From contig NW_025408684.1 in the NCBI RefSeq assembly GCF_020360975.1, forward strand, positions 124,001 to 188,000: a DNA stretch of 64,000 bases, written 5' to 3'. The notes beneath the pieces are model-generated. The model had not been told where the DNA came from. It was given only the letters and a program-made list of their open reading frames with translations, and did no database searches. The position numbers and the translations under genes are program-made. This document shows, one piece after another, positions 1-10,801 of the stretch (positions are counted from its first letter, which is position 1; each line of letters begins with the position of its first letter). The stretch comes from Hirsutella rhossiliensis (lineage: Eukaryota; Ascomycota; Sordariomycetes; Hypocreales; Ophiocordycipitaceae).

Positions 1-1464
1 TCAACGCGCCAAATGCGAAGACCCCAAAGATCCAAGGATGGTACGATCGAGTCGCGGCGACGAAACAGAAATGGGGATTCTTGACGAGGATGTCTATAAC
101 TTTGATGAGACGGGGTTTCAAATGGGAGTCGCCGCAACGGCGAGAGTCCTTACCGGTCTGACCGGCGAGGTCGGGCAATACTCACGCAGCCTGGAAATCG
201 CGAATGGGTTACTGTGATCGAGTCTATCAATTGCCAAGGTTGGGCTTTACCGGCGAAGGTTATCTTCCAGGGCAAGTTACACCAAGCAAGCTGGTACGAA
301 TCAGGAGTGCCCGATGACTGGCATATCGCCGTTAGTGAGAACGGCTGGACTTCCGACGACCTTGCTTTGAATTGGCTAAAGAAGTCTTTGATCCGAATAC
401 ACGGCGCCGTACGGTTGGTACGCATCGACTTCTTATTCTCGACGGGCACGGTAGCCACGTCACGCCGGAATTTGACAAGTACTGTACGGCCAATTCCATT
501 GTGGTACTCCAAATGCCTGCACATTCCTCACATCTCTTGCAGCCCCTTGATGTCGGGTGCTTTTCGCCGTTGAAAACAATATATGGCCGGAAGGTTCAAG
601 AGAAAATGCTCGCTGGGATCCATCATATCGACAAGCAGGACTTCCTTCCTATATACTTAGAGGCTCGCCGACAAGCACTTTCGCCGTCGAATATCCGAAG
701 CGGATTTATGGCAACAGGCCTCTTTCCGTTCGACCCAAACAAGGTATTATCGCGGTTACAAGTTCAGGTTGACAAAGTTGGTAACGATCACGGCGACAAG
801 AATACCCCAAGCCCCAACAAGAGCCTGGAAGCAGCCAAGACTCCGTATAACGTCAACCAGCTTATCACTCACGCCGAAAGCCTTCTTCAACGCCGGCCAC
901 AAAATCCAGACTCGCCAGTCTCACAATCTATCAACCAGCTTATCAAAGGATGTCAAATGGCCATGCATGGCGCCGCCCTCCTTGCCGACGAAAACCGGCA
1001 ACTTCGGTCAGAAAACCAGCGGCGAAAGCAGAGAAAAGAAAAGCGCCGTGAATACATTGGCGACGGCGGTACTCTATCGGTTGCAGAGGGCACGGCTAGG
1101 ATAAAGCGACGGAGAGAAGAAGAAGAAGAGCGGGTTAAGCGACGGAGAGTGGAGGAAGAGGAGAGGACCAAGCGCCGGCGAGAGAAGGACGAGGAGCGGG
1201 CCAAGCGACGACAAGAAGAAGAAGAGGGCCGAGCGACGGCGACAAGAGAACGAGGAATGGTTCAAGCTACGGCGAGAAAAGGAAGAGGAGCGGGTCAAGA
1301 AACAGAGAGCAAAGGAAGATGAGCGGGCCAAGCGACGGCGGGAAGAAGAGGAGCGGGTCCAACGACAGATAGAAGAGAAGCTAAGTGTCCCAAGACAGCG
1401 TGCACCACCACGGTGTAGTAAATGTAGGTCTTTTGAACACACTGCCCGTACGTGTAATAGATAG
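1..1464 (+). pseudogene. Pogo-like DDE transposase, 5'-truncated by window edge
   Basis: The translation is recognisable as a fungal pogo/Fot-type transposase (DDE_1). In order: the first catalytic block NFDETGFQMG near 90-125, a central block with GWALPAKVIFQGK (about 240-275) and AVSENGW (about 330-350), the second catalytic block LLILDGHGSH (about 430-460), the LLQPLDVG motif near 535-555, a long Arg/Glu-rich coiled region (about 1080-1380), and a C-terminal knuckle CSKCRSFEHTARTC ending at the stop 1462-1464. These lie in different frames: about 163 (frame 2 to 1), about 385 (1 to 0) and about 1225 (0 to 1). The 5' end and its inverted repeat lie outside the window. The family assignment is secure; activity is unlikely unless the indels are sequencing errors. 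Confidence 0.85.
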
Positions 1465-1793
1465 TCCTAAATCGACTTACTTGTCTCTTGGAGTAAATAT
1501 GTCGTGGTTATTGTGCTCGGTTTGTCTTGCCATAAGTGTGGGTCGCGGCGGTGGGGAATTTTTCTGACCGAGTAGGGGGTCTGACCGGGAAGGGGGTGGA
1601 TTACGTTAGTACAGATGTAGCTCCGTAGCTTTGGATCTCGTGACCGGGGGTAGCTCCTGCCTAAGCAAAGGACACTTCGACTCCCTCCATTCAGTTTACC
1701 AGAGGCAGCCGAGCAAGACAATGGCATCCATGCCACTACGCTTTTTCCAGGCGCAATGGACGTCATTGTCCGCACAGTTCATACGACTGTGCC
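1465..1793. other. Intergenic stretch, no gene recognised
   Basis: Lies between the pogo transposase stop and the APH-like reading frame. No convincing ORF, RNA or repeat. It should contain the 3' terminus of the pogo element, but without the other end in the window the inverted repeat cannot be identified. Confidence 0.5.
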
Positions 1794-2402
1794 GTGCGCC
1801 ACTTTTCTTTCGTCAAGTCACTGTCCGCACGTTTGGCAAGGCTGTTCCTTGGCCTTCGAGCTCGCGAGTCAGCTGGACTTGACTCCCCGGACAGCCTGCC
1901 ATCGACTCTGCCATCGACACCACCAAGCCAGGACAAGGAAAACGACCCCGCTGCCACAGACAGTCAGGTATCCAGCGCTCAGATCGAACAAGAAGCTTCA
2001 ATCTTCTTCCCCCTCACAGAGGAGCAAGTTGAAGCCAAGAACGGTGCATTCATCCAACTAATCGACAAGGATGCCGTCTGCCATGTGGCCTCTAAGTACT
2101 GTGGAGGAGGAGCTTGCAGCATCATTGATGAGAATCAAGGCAGCTTTAACATCTGCTTCTTTGTTCGCTTCGAGCCCAACGAAAAGACGTGGGTTTTGAG
2201 GATTCCAATCGTGCCTATGGTTCGTGATGCATGGGACAAGCTCTTGAGTAAGGTGGCTACGATGCGGTGAGCTATCTCATCACCTGTTCGATGGAATTCT
2301 GGTGACGAAATCACCCACGCAGATATATCGAAAGTAACACTTCGATTCGCATCCCTTGCGTCCACGCATACGGAGAAGACGACACGTTGGTGCAAGGTGC
2401 TT
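1794..2402 (+). pseudogene. Phosphotransferase (APH-like) gene, 5' part, interrupted
   Basis: The ORF to 2266 and its continuation resemble the fungal aminoglycoside-phosphotransferase-like family (kinase-fold small-molecule phosphotransferases). Visible are a glycine-rich KYCGGGACSI stretch and the beta-strand segment WVLRIPI. A canonical intron at 2267-2322 (gtgagc...cacgcag) joins ATMR to YIESNTSIRIPCVHAYGE, as expected for the family. The frame is cut at 2402 by a Copia element and resumes after it (5945-6296). No clear ATG lies in frame at the 5' end, so the true start is uncertain. Substrate is unknown; many fungal members are unstudied. Confidence 0.7.
2267..2322 (+). other. Spliceosomal intron in the APH-like gene
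   Basis: A 56-bp GT-AG intron (donor gtgagc, acceptor cacgcag). Splicing restores the frame from ATMR to YIESN; without it the ORF stops at 2270. Confidence 0.75.
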
Positions 2403-2673
2403 TGTCACACATAGGATATCAGCCTCCAACAGTCTGACCCCCTATTCGCACAGTCCGTTTCCACATTTCCCCACAGAAACTTCTAGGAGGCATCATCAAC
2501 GCATCAGTGGCTTCCAGATGATCCGATCAGATGCTTCCATTCACTACCATTCCCTTCCATTCTCATATTCAGGCAGTCTATAAAGATCTCGCCTCTTTCC
2601 CACCTTAGATAGCAGAATCAAGAGTCTTCCAGTCCCTGATCTTTATGCCCACTTGCTCATCCTCCGTGCGATA
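2403..2673 (+). repeat. 5' LTR of Copia element
   Basis: 271 bp, identical to 5674-5944. Contains a tataaag box-like motif near 2580 that could serve as the LTR promoter. The flanking TGCTT fixes the outer boundary. Confidence 0.93.
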
Positions 2674-2745
2674 GTTATGAGCCCGGTCTGCCACTGACTG
2701 GGTATCTTATTCTTGTTCACTCCGCTGCGCAGAATAGCTTCCACA

Positions 2746-5622
2746 ATGAGCTCAGCTCTAGATCTTGATGGCTCTTCCAAGGGCACCGTGCTCAACGGCC
2801 CTTGCGACTGGAAACAATGGATTTCTATCATCAAGAAATTCGCCACGTCCCACAGTCTTTGGGACTTTCTGGACCCTGCCGTCAAGGAGGGTAAGCCGGT
2901 TCTTCAGCAGCCAGTTGAACCAACATTCCGACAAATCAACCACGAAGCATCTGATCTCGTGGATCTGACCTCGGAGGAATTTCGCCGTCTCGAATTCCTC
3001 CACACCCAATACCGCTCGAAGCTTCAAGGGTATAGGGATCAAGTGAAGGCACTCGCCAGCCTTCAACAACACATCGTCAAGACCATCGGCAACTACTACA
3101 GCACCATTGCCGAGGAACACGACGTTGCAAAGCAACTTGCCTTGCTTCAGGCTCGTGTGGCCCCAACCGACTGGGCACTCGAGAGGAAGTTGTTCAGCGT
3201 TATCGTTCCACCCTTCAGTCGCCAAACAGGACCAAGATCGAAGCTTGGGTCACCCAATGGCAGAAAGTCCTCACTGAGGCAAAGCAATTAGGGCTTCCTG
3301 ATGTCCAGGACCTTCGCCCTACCCAAGATTTCCTACAGGCTGTTTCGTCCATCAACGCCCCATTCACAGACTATTGGGTCAACAAAATGGAAGACGAGGC
3401 CGTATTCGGCAAGCCTGATTGGAAGACGGACTTCCCGGACGGCATTAAGATCAGTGAGATCTTTGAACGAGCTCACCGAATCAAGGCCGCCAACAACAGC
3501 AAAGGATCATTCGGAGCTGCCTTCCAAGGCAAGGGAGAGAAATCGGAGAGGAAAGAGGACAAGCCTAAGTGGTCTTCAAGCAAGAACGCTGATGGTGTTC
3601 CTATGTGTGTCTGCGGAGAATATCACCGCTTCGTAGATTGCTTCTATCTCATCAAATCAGCTCGGCCTGATGGCTGGACTCCTGATCAGAAGGTTGAGAA
3701 GAAGATCAAGGAAATCCTCGACTCCAATCCATGGGCAAAGAAGATGACGGAGAAAGCACAAGACTTCAAGAAGAAGGAAATGGAGAAATCGTCCGACTCC
3801 TCCGTTAAAGGCACAGCGTTTGCCGGTCTTCTACCAGCTCCTGACAACACACCGCCTCCTCAACACCTCCATCAACCAGTTTCTCGACGGGAAAGGCAGT
3901 CTACCCGCTGTATGACTCCTTTATCCTTGATTCCGGATCAGACACACACATTTGCAACAACCGATCCCGTTTTCTTGACTACACCGCCCTGCAGAGCCAG
4001 AAGAGCTCTTTGCAGGCGATAGTCAACTTCAGATCCTTGGCTACGGCACAGTCCGTATGAAGCTTGAAGAAGGAGGACTTTTCAGCTCAACGAAGTTGCC
4101 TTCGTGCCAAAATTCCACACCAACATCGCATCCCTCGACCGCTTTCTTGCGAAGGGATACAACTGGAATCCACTATCTGGACGCGTCTCTAAAGACGATC
4201 AGATTATATTTCATACGAAACGCCGCTTTCGTCAACCGGTCATCGAGTTCAACCCGATTAAGGAGGACTCTCACGCCTCCAATTTCACATCTTCATCTGC
4301 ACCTCGCACAGTGAAAACAGCAGATGCTACGCTTTGGCATAAGCGCCTAGGTCACTTGAACGCTCAAGCCCTAGAGCATCTTGTTGAGAACACGACGGGT
4401 TCGAAGATCAAAGGCCCAGTTACCATCGATTGCACCGCGTGTTCCCTTGGGAAGGAAAGAAGGTCGTCTCTCGCCGAACCCTCAAAACCGAGCCCCAGAC
4501 CATTCTGGAGAATCTACGTTGATATCTTCAGTATGAACACCTCATTCAACGGCAAGGAAGCTGTTCTTCTTATCAAAGATGAATTTACAAGCATGATCTT
4601 CATCTACCTTCTGAATGACGCGACACAAGGGTCCGTTATGACTGCTTTGAGAAACCACGAGGCAATGGTTCAACGCCAATGGAATCTCAACATTTGCATT
4701 ATCCACCGTGATAACGATCGTTCTCTTCAGAGTGCGTATGAGAGCTGGATCGAGGAAAAGGGATTCAAGATGAACCTTCTGCCCTTACACTCCCGCTCAA
4801 AACGGTTCTGCAGAGCGATCTGGGGGTAATATCTGCCCAGGCCAGAACAATGGGAATTGATGCCAATTTACCATCTGATCTTTGGCCAGAGACTTGGAAA
4901 GCAGCAGTGTTTTGCACAACAGATCGCCCATGCAGAACCACAGCTTCCGAACGCCTTTCCAGCTGCTTCATCAGTGGCTGCGAGACAACAACAGAGACAT
5001 AGGCTACCAGCAAGACCAGCCTGACATCACGTTTCTCAAGGCATACGGCTGCAGAGCCTATCCCTTGACACCCCAGGCCCTTCAGAACAGACAGAAGAAG
5101 GACCTAAAGACCGACCCTCACACAGAAATCGGTTATCTCGTTGGATATGATTCCACGAACATTTTCAGGATCTGGATTCCGTCCACATCAGAAGTCCGAA
5201 GGGTCCGAGATGTGACCTTCAATGAAAGCATCTTCTATGACGGAAATGATCAGCCACCAGAACCTATCCCACAGCGCGTGGAAGTACAGCTTCCAGCCCA
5301 CATCGAGGACGAGTCGGATTACGAGGAAATCCCCACTCAAATCGATGAACCTGAACCTGACCCCGTTGAGCAATCTCCCTCAACCTCAGACCAAGGAGAC
5401 GCCACCACGATTGTGGTACAACCCGAACCATCTGATCATGAGGACTCGGATGATCAGGATGAGTTTCATGACATTCAGCACCCATATCCGACACCGGACC
5501 CCGGTCCGAGTGACTCAGCCACGGCGCTCAGCCCGCTCACCAAAGCTCTGCCAGGCCAGAAATTTGCTACTTTCGTCAAACAACTCGGTCTCGTCGATAT
5601 CTCTACGTTGCTAGGGATCTAG
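2746..5622 (+). pseudogene. Copia Gag-protease-integrase polyprotein remnant
   Basis: Gag starts at ATG 2746 (MSSALDLDG). It includes a knuckle-like CVCGEYHRFVDC (about 3605-3645). The protease motif ILDSGSDTHICN lies near 3930-3970 in another frame. The integrase zinc module is WHKRLGH...CTACSLGKERR (about 4337-4460), followed by a catalytic-core region with VDIF (about 4520) and IIHRDND (about 4700); the third catalytic block is split by indels near 4800. The C-terminal part (4882-5622) has KAYGCRAY and an acidic tail. At least five single-base frameshifts (near 3187, 3900, 4795, 4835, 4900) break the ORF. RT and RNase H are absent. Confidence 0.88.
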
Positions 5623-5673
5623 TTTCTTTCTTCAGTTTGCACTGCCCACTAGCCAGCACAACCTGGGGGGGTA

Positions 5674-5944
5674 TGTCACACATAGGATATCAGCCTCCAA
5701 CAGTCTGACCCCCTATTCGCACAGTCCGTTTCCACATTTCCCCACAGAAACTTCTAGGAGGCATCATCAACGCATCAGTGGCTTCCAGATGATCCGATCA
5801 GATGCTTCCATTCACTACCATTCCCTTCCATTCTCATATTCAGGCAGTCTATAAAGATCTCGCCTCTTTCCCACCTTAGATAGCAGAATCAAGAGTCTTC
5901 CAGTCCCTGATCTTTATGCCCACTTGCTCATCCTCCGTGCGATA
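5674..5944 (+). repeat. 3' LTR of Copia element
   Basis: 271 bp, identical to 2403-2673, followed by the TGCTT duplication. Preceded by the G-rich polypurine tract at about 5661-5671. Confidence 0.93.
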
Positions 5945-6296
5945 TGCTTCAACACCATTTATGATTATGGAATTCATATCCGGGCGGCAACTTGGTATTA
6001 CCGGTATACCGAATCATACCAGTAACGCTAAAAATAAGCTCAGGTAAGAGGCTCACTGCGGAGAATGACCAGGCAGAATCCGAGCGGCGATGTTTCCAGT
6101 GTCATCTGTAGGGCTTATTGACCAGTTTTCTGCCAGTTTATCTACTCCATTCCATCATGAATACCATCATCCTCACAATATCGACCTGGCTACCTTGGTC
6201 AGGTCGATCCGGCACCGAACGGATGCTTTTCGTCTTTGCTGCCGGGTAGCTATCCCAGGAAGGCCCGAAGGTAAGGCTAGTGTTAGTGCGTATTAG
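5945..6296 (+). pseudogene. Phosphotransferase (APH-like) gene, 3' part after Copia insertion
   Basis: Removing the Copia element and one copy of TGCTT gives a continuous frame from VQGA into STPFMIMEFISGRQLG, the family's inter-lobe segment. A possible very short intron begins at 6044 (gtaaga). A later segment reads NPSGDVSSVI in one frame and SSVGLIDQFSASL in another, so at least one frameshift follows. The catalytic HxD block expected further downstream is not recognisable, and the gene appears truncated before the pogo element at 6475. Confidence 0.65.
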
Positions 6297-6404
6297 AAAG
6301 TACTTCTCATTGCACCCAGTTTTATGAGTTCTTCCATGTAGGACGGAGCATGACTTATGGTCACAGTAGGGTATACGTAATGACAAATTTTCTTCCCAAA
6401 TGCG

Positions 6405-6471
6405 TTTTGAGACAGTCTGGCCTACAGTCGCCCGTACTTTTTGAGACAGTCTGGCCTACAGTCGCCCGTAC
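6405..6471. repeat. Tandem duplication, 33-bp unit, period 34
   Basis: Unit 6405-6437 (ttttgagacagtctgg...cccgtac) is repeated at 6439-6471 with one extra T between. The second copy ends 1 bp before the TA at the pogo element's edge. Confidence 0.9.
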
Positions 6472-6474
6472 ATA

Positions 6475-6520
6475 CCATGCCCCACCCCCCTTTCGGTAAC
6501 ACCCACCTTTCGGTAGCGCA
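6475..6520 (+). repeat. Left TIR of pogo element
   Basis: Matches the reverse complement of 8590-8635 at all 46 positions. Contains two copies of the motif ctttcggta. Confidence 0.92.
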
Positions 6521-7286
6521 TTAGGAAATATCCCCACCAAAACCCATCAATTTCACTTACACCGATTCCAGCCAGCTTTGAAGATATTCACAAGCCGTCA
6601 CTTGGAGTAGATAGAGGATTGATTGAATTCTACTTTTCGATGGTTGAATGTTTGTACAGGGTCTGTGGCCTGTGCGTACCTTGCACGCGAAATTACCATC
6701 CAACCCCTAATCTCCTTCCGCCTCCTGACGATGATTCTTCTCGTTATTCCTCCACCACATGACCAAAATGACCTTAAAGCGGCCTCGGAGTATTTATACG
6801 GAGGATATTATAGCTAATGCGATAATTGATGTCACAAAAACGGCTTGTCGCAGTACCGCGCCGCCCAAAGTATGACATACCTCAGCAGTCTATTTCCGAC
6901 AGACTCAAAGGCCAGGTAGCCCTGGCTGATCAGATCCAGCCTCGTCAACTCTTGAGTAAGTCTCAGGAAGCTCGCTTGGTTTCTTGGATCCTCCGCCAAG
7001 AGTCTCTCGGCTATGCTCCTCCCACAGTCAGATCCGCGCATGTGTGGAGGCTCTTATGAAGCAACTGAACAACGAGCGGACAGTGGGGCGCAACTGGGTC
7101 TCTAAATTCATCAATCGCCATCCGGACATCAAGAACAAGCGTGGGAGACGTCAGGAAGCTAACCGATTTAATGCTTTTACGCCTCGTGCGGTTCACTGGT
7201 TCTTCGATATCAGGAAAAGGAGTATGGATGGATTAAACCAGAAAATACCGTGAATGTTGACGAAGGCGGTATTATGTCTGGCTTTG

Positions 7287-7339
7287 GTGAGTATTTGGCT
7301 TGTCTTTCATTACTTTTACTAACCAGACTCTTTTGCCAG
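7287..7339 (+). other. Intron 1 of pogo transposase
   Basis: 53 bp, gtgagt to gccag; splicing joins the codons of MSGFG directly to LDSLVVG. Confidence 0.75.
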
Positions 7340-7677
7340 GTTTGGATAGTCTTGTGGTTGGGAGTGCAGACCCAAAACGGAAGGCCCTTCTGAAAGGGCC
7401 ACAGTCCCGCAACTGGACCTCATTTATTGAAGCTATCACCGCGGACGGCCGTGTCCTTACCCTGGCATTATCTTTAAGGGCAAAGAACTTCAGAAACAGT
7501 GGTTCTTGACGGAATTCGGCAAAATAGCCGACTGGCATTACATAACGTCGCCCAACGGATGGACGGACAACCATATCGCTATTGAGTGGCTTGAGGGTCT
7601 ATTTGCCCCAGACGCGACCAGCCGATGCCTCAGATGCTAGACTGATCATATTAGATGGACATGGAAGTCATGCAACG

Positions 7678-7726
7678 GTGCGTTTCTTTATCCACCTCTG
7701 TAGGAATTACCGTTAACCGGGACCAG
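7678..7726 (+). other. Intron 2 of pogo transposase
   Basis: 49 bp, gtgcgt to gaccag; splicing joins GHGSHAT to DAWMATCFL, the spacing expected between the second catalytic block and the following conserved segment. Confidence 0.7.
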
Positions 7727-8589
7727 GATGCATGGATGGCCACATGCTTTTTGAACAACGTTTATTGCTGTTACCTTCCTGCCCACTGCTCTCATGGCCT
7801 CCAGCCGTTAGATAACGGTGTATTCAATGCCTCCAAGGCAGCTTACCGGAAAGAACTTCAGAAATTGACCTGTTTGACCGATTCTGCGCCTGTTCATAAG
7901 GTCAATTTTATACGGGCATATGCTAAAGCGCGCGAGGTTGGAATGACGGCAAAGAATATATTGTCCGGCTGGAGGGTCACTGGGAATTGGCCGATCTCAC
8001 GATCCAAGGCATTGCGGCATCCAGAAATTCACGCGGACATTGTAGAGACGTCTCCAAAGTCCGCGCCATTTTGGGTTCTGATGATACGCCAAGAAACAGC
8101 CGCCAGATTCGCGATTTCGGAAAGAACAAGACTCCTGGCACCCGGAGACGATACGCCGTGATAGCTAGAGGCTTTGAAGCCCAAGAACAGACGCTTGCCG
8201 AGCACAGCAACAGAATCGCGAAGCTAGAGGAAGAAGTGGCCCGGCTGCAGAGAGGCAAGAAGAGGAGAGCAATTCCGAACCCGAACAGACGGTTCATGAC
8301 TCTCAGTGAAGCTTTGGTGGCTGAGAAGCCATTCCCAAATTAAAAGCCAAGAGATAGCCGTTGTGCTGAATTCTGACACAGAGGAGGAGGCGGTCTCAGA
8401 GGTGGAGACAGCTTCAGTGATCGAAGTCAAGGTGGCACCGAAGCCCTTCCAGTCACCACCAGATCCGGGCGAATGGTAAAAAGCGCCGGTACATATAAGA
8501 GCGTCCATTTTTTTTGTGTTTATAATGTTAAGTTCTGATCATATTTCATGTAGTTCAAATGGTAGACTTTTGGTGGAGAATTTTTCAAT

Positions 8590-8635
8590 TGCGCTACCGA
8601 AAGGTGGGTGTTACCGAAAGGGGGGTGGGGCATGG
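8590..8635 (-). repeat. Right TIR of pogo element
   Basis: Perfect inverted complement of 6475-6520, followed by TA at 8636-8637. Confidence 0.92.
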
Positions 8636-8847
8636 TACTACTTATTGGAGTTTTGAGGTATTTTTGCAATCGCTTAGGTACACACCAAATTCACTTCGTT
8701 TAGGGGATCCCTTCAAACCATTCATGAATGGCCTGAATTGGCCCAAACCCAACTTGAATCGCGAAAATTGGAGCTTGAAGATTTTGAATCGAGATCCCAA
8801 AAATTCAATTCATTTGATTCATCCTTCATTCAAAATCTTCAAAAAAT

Positions 8848-10573
8848 TCACCTTCGTATATCACCCCTACGATCGCGTTGGTAGTGATCTCGCTGATAGC
8901 TGCGGTCGCGGTCGCGGCTATCGTTCCTAAAGCTGCGATCACGATCACTACTACGATCACGACTTTGGTAGTTGCGGTCACGGTCACGGCCTTGGGGGCG
9001 TTCATCGTATCTGCCGCGAAATTCCAATGCCGCGGAGATCAGGGGTCGGCGTTCCTCGATTTCTCGTACCCACTTGTCAATTGGCGTGCGTTTAGTGGGC
9101 ACAGAGAGGTGAGTAGCGATTTGGACCGCAATCAAGGGTGGATGCTTTGGATGATTTGGTAGTCCTTTTCGATGTTGATTTGCCTTGCTAGGAGACTTTC
9201 CGTTGAATCCATTGAGGCAAGGAGACTTCACCAGCATTCCACATTGACACGGTATACGGAATGCCGTGTAATTCCTTGAGACCTCTGCTGCTGGGCGTTG
9301 GAATCGCTTGATGAGCATTTTACAGAAACGCTCTACTGATGACTTCATAAGGCGATCCTTCTGCTCGATGGAAAGTTCATTCATGAACCACTGTAGAGCT
9401 CCGCCGGCAAGGAAAGACATATAGTGCTGCGACAAGGCGTAGGAGTCGAGATCCTTGTACATTCGCAGGCGCTCGCAGAAGAGGTATACATCCGTGTACA
9501 CATTGCTGCCGCTTGAGAGGGACACAAGGCCTTGTTTATGAGGATCCTTGTGATTGGGGTTGAAAACACCCATGTTGTCACGTTTGAGCCTCTTGGCAAC
9601 AGCTTCCACATCACTAGAGGTTTGAAGGTCTGTGTGGTAGGGAGAGGCGCTCCGGCGGCTGTGAGCGTATCCAATGCCAATGCTGCTTCCAGAGCTGCTG
9701 CTGCTGGAAGAAGAAGATTCCGAGTCGCTTGAATCATCTAGTCGTAGGTATCTGCGATGCTTGTGGTGACTGCGGCGGTCGCGGCGGCTGTGGTGGCTAT
9801 GCCGGCTTCCTTTCTGCTTCCTCACGCCTGAAGGTGATTGTGACTGAGTTGGCGCCTTTGGGGGTTCCGTTGACTGCAACATAGCTTGAGAATTTATACC
9901 TCGCTGTTCCGTGGGAAGTTGTTGGTCGGCATCCGGAAGATATACCAAATTGGATGTCATTGACCTCGAATCAACTTCCTTGGGCGTGATCTTCGAGATC
10001 AATTTCATCATGTTGTCCTCTGTGGGTTCCGGCACAATATAGGCTTTTCCACCACTGCTCTCCATGCAGGCACATGTTCGAGGTCCGAGATGCCGGCTTG
10101 TGGTACAGCCAATACTTCGCGTAGGCTGATTTGATGAGCACAGACGTGGAAAGGAGATCTTCCAAGGCTTCACATGCTTCCTTGTCACGGACTGTGAAGG
10201 TATCGAGAGCTTCCTTAGATTTGTCTCGCATCAGCTTGAGGAATCGGATGGACCATTTCCACGCGTTGAGAGCTTCTGGGAGCTGCTGTAATTGGTCTGC
10301 CAATTGCGAATGATTGTCCTTGGGGTTGAGAGAGACTCTGTTGCGCTTCGGGCGGCGTTGCTGGACTGCGTCCGGTAGCCGGGGTCCATCATCTTCTTCA
10401 GCCGGGCGTGGCGAGCTTCTATCGTCAGCTTGCTTGACCGAGCTTCCTTCGTTGGTCGGTTTGGCCATTGTGTGGTCGGTTTGCTTGCCAGCTGACACTT
10501 GCGATAGTGATATACGATTACACGGGCTTTCGCAAAACTTCCTATCACCAAAGTCGTCACGAGCGAAAGACAC
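8848..10573 (-). pseudogene. Gag-like / low-complexity protein gene, frameshifted
   Basis: Two overlapping minus-strand ORFs meet near 10060-10070, where CLHGE in one frame continues as SGGKAYIVPEPTED in the other, so one indel separates them. The likely start is the internal MAKPTNEG at 10468 rather than 10573. Order: charged N-terminus, a helical segment (EALNAWKWSIRFLKLMRDK), a Ser-rich stretch with SSDSESSSSSSSSSGSS, then a globular part with LFCERLRMYKDLDSYA and GGALQWFMNEL that resembles a retrotransposon capsid region, and an Arg/Asp repeat tail (RDRDRS-type). No pol domain or LTR was found nearby. The gag assignment is by resemblance only; a domesticated or host protein is possible. 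Confidence 0.5.
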
Positions 10574-10690
10574 CTTAATGCAACGGTATTGACCCTATAG
10601 CGTTATCACGAGGGTGAAGAAATGTTGGCTGCTAGCTGTCAAGGGTGTCGGTCGCACCACAAGGTTAGCTGGTTAGCAAGCCAAAGGATT

Positions 10691-10747
10691 GATGAGCTTT
10701 GGGATAAGCTCGTGGGGGGTGGTGAGCTTGGGTAAGCTCGTGGGGGC
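10691..10747. repeat. Short imperfect tandem repeat upstream of the gag-like gene
   Basis: Two units of about 28 bp share gagctt-ggg-taagctcgtgggggg. Lies in the 5' flank of the minus-strand gag-like gene. Confidence 0.75.
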
Positions 10748-10754
10748 GACTTAT

Positions 10755-10801
10755 GTAAGGGATTTTCCGATGATCTGCCGGATCTGGTGATCTGCCGGAT
10801 T
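10755..10801 (-). repeat. Left arm of a distant 47-bp inverted repeat
   Basis: Its reverse complement matches about 12825-12871 with 4 mismatches, all transitions. Contains a repeated gatctgccgga motif. Confidence 0.8.

Larger units (their letters stand above)
2403..5944 (+). mobile_element. Copia-type LTR retrotransposon, recent, lacking RT/RNase H
   Basis: Two 271-bp LTRs (2403-2673 and 5674-5944), identical by eye, begin TGTCACAC and end GCGATA. They are flanked by a perfect 5-bp duplication TGCTT (2398-2402, 5945-5949). A G-rich tract (acctggggggg) precedes the 3' LTR. The interior encodes gag, protease and integrase, but about 50 bp after the integrase C-terminal region the 3' LTR begins; no reverse transcriptase or RNase H is present. 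Length 3542 bp, about 1.5 kb shorter than typical Copia elements. Identical LTRs imply recent insertion, probably mobilised in trans. No RIP is visible. Confidence 0.93.
6759..8479 (+). pseudogene. Pogo-like transposase, frameshifted
   Basis: The start is probably ATG 6759 (MTKMTLKRPRSIY). N-terminal psq/CENP-B-type helix-turn-helix regions follow (YDIPQQSISDRLKGQ about 6868-6915; RTVGRNWVSKFINRHP about 7080-7130). Catalytic blocks are NVDEGGIMSGFG (about 7250-7290), LIILDGHGSHAT (about 7645-7677) and the downstream HGLQPLDNGVF. Two introns are supported: 7287-7339 (gtgagt...ttgccag) and 7678-7726 (gtgcgt...gaccag); removing each joins conserved blocks. The C-terminus is a coiled coil and an acidic tail ending at 8477-8479. 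Frameshifts occur near 6860, 7020, 7215, 7460, 7620, 8040 and 8345. Confidence 0.85.
6475..8635 (+). mobile_element. Pogo/Tc1-mariner-type DNA transposon with 46-bp TIRs
   Basis: TIRs 6475-6520 and 8590-8635 are perfect inverted complements (CCATGCCCCACCCCCC...TAGCGCA) and are flanked by the dinucleotide TA (6473-6474, 8636-8637), the usual Tc1-mariner target duplication. The interior carries one transposase gene with two probable introns. Length 2161 bp is normal for fungal pogo elements. The TIRs look functional but the transposase frame is broken. Confidence 0.93.

Noticed and set aside
953..1442. Ser/Arg/Leu-rich minus-strand ORFs
   Set aside because: Antisense of the Arg/Glu-rich coiled tail of the pogo transposase.
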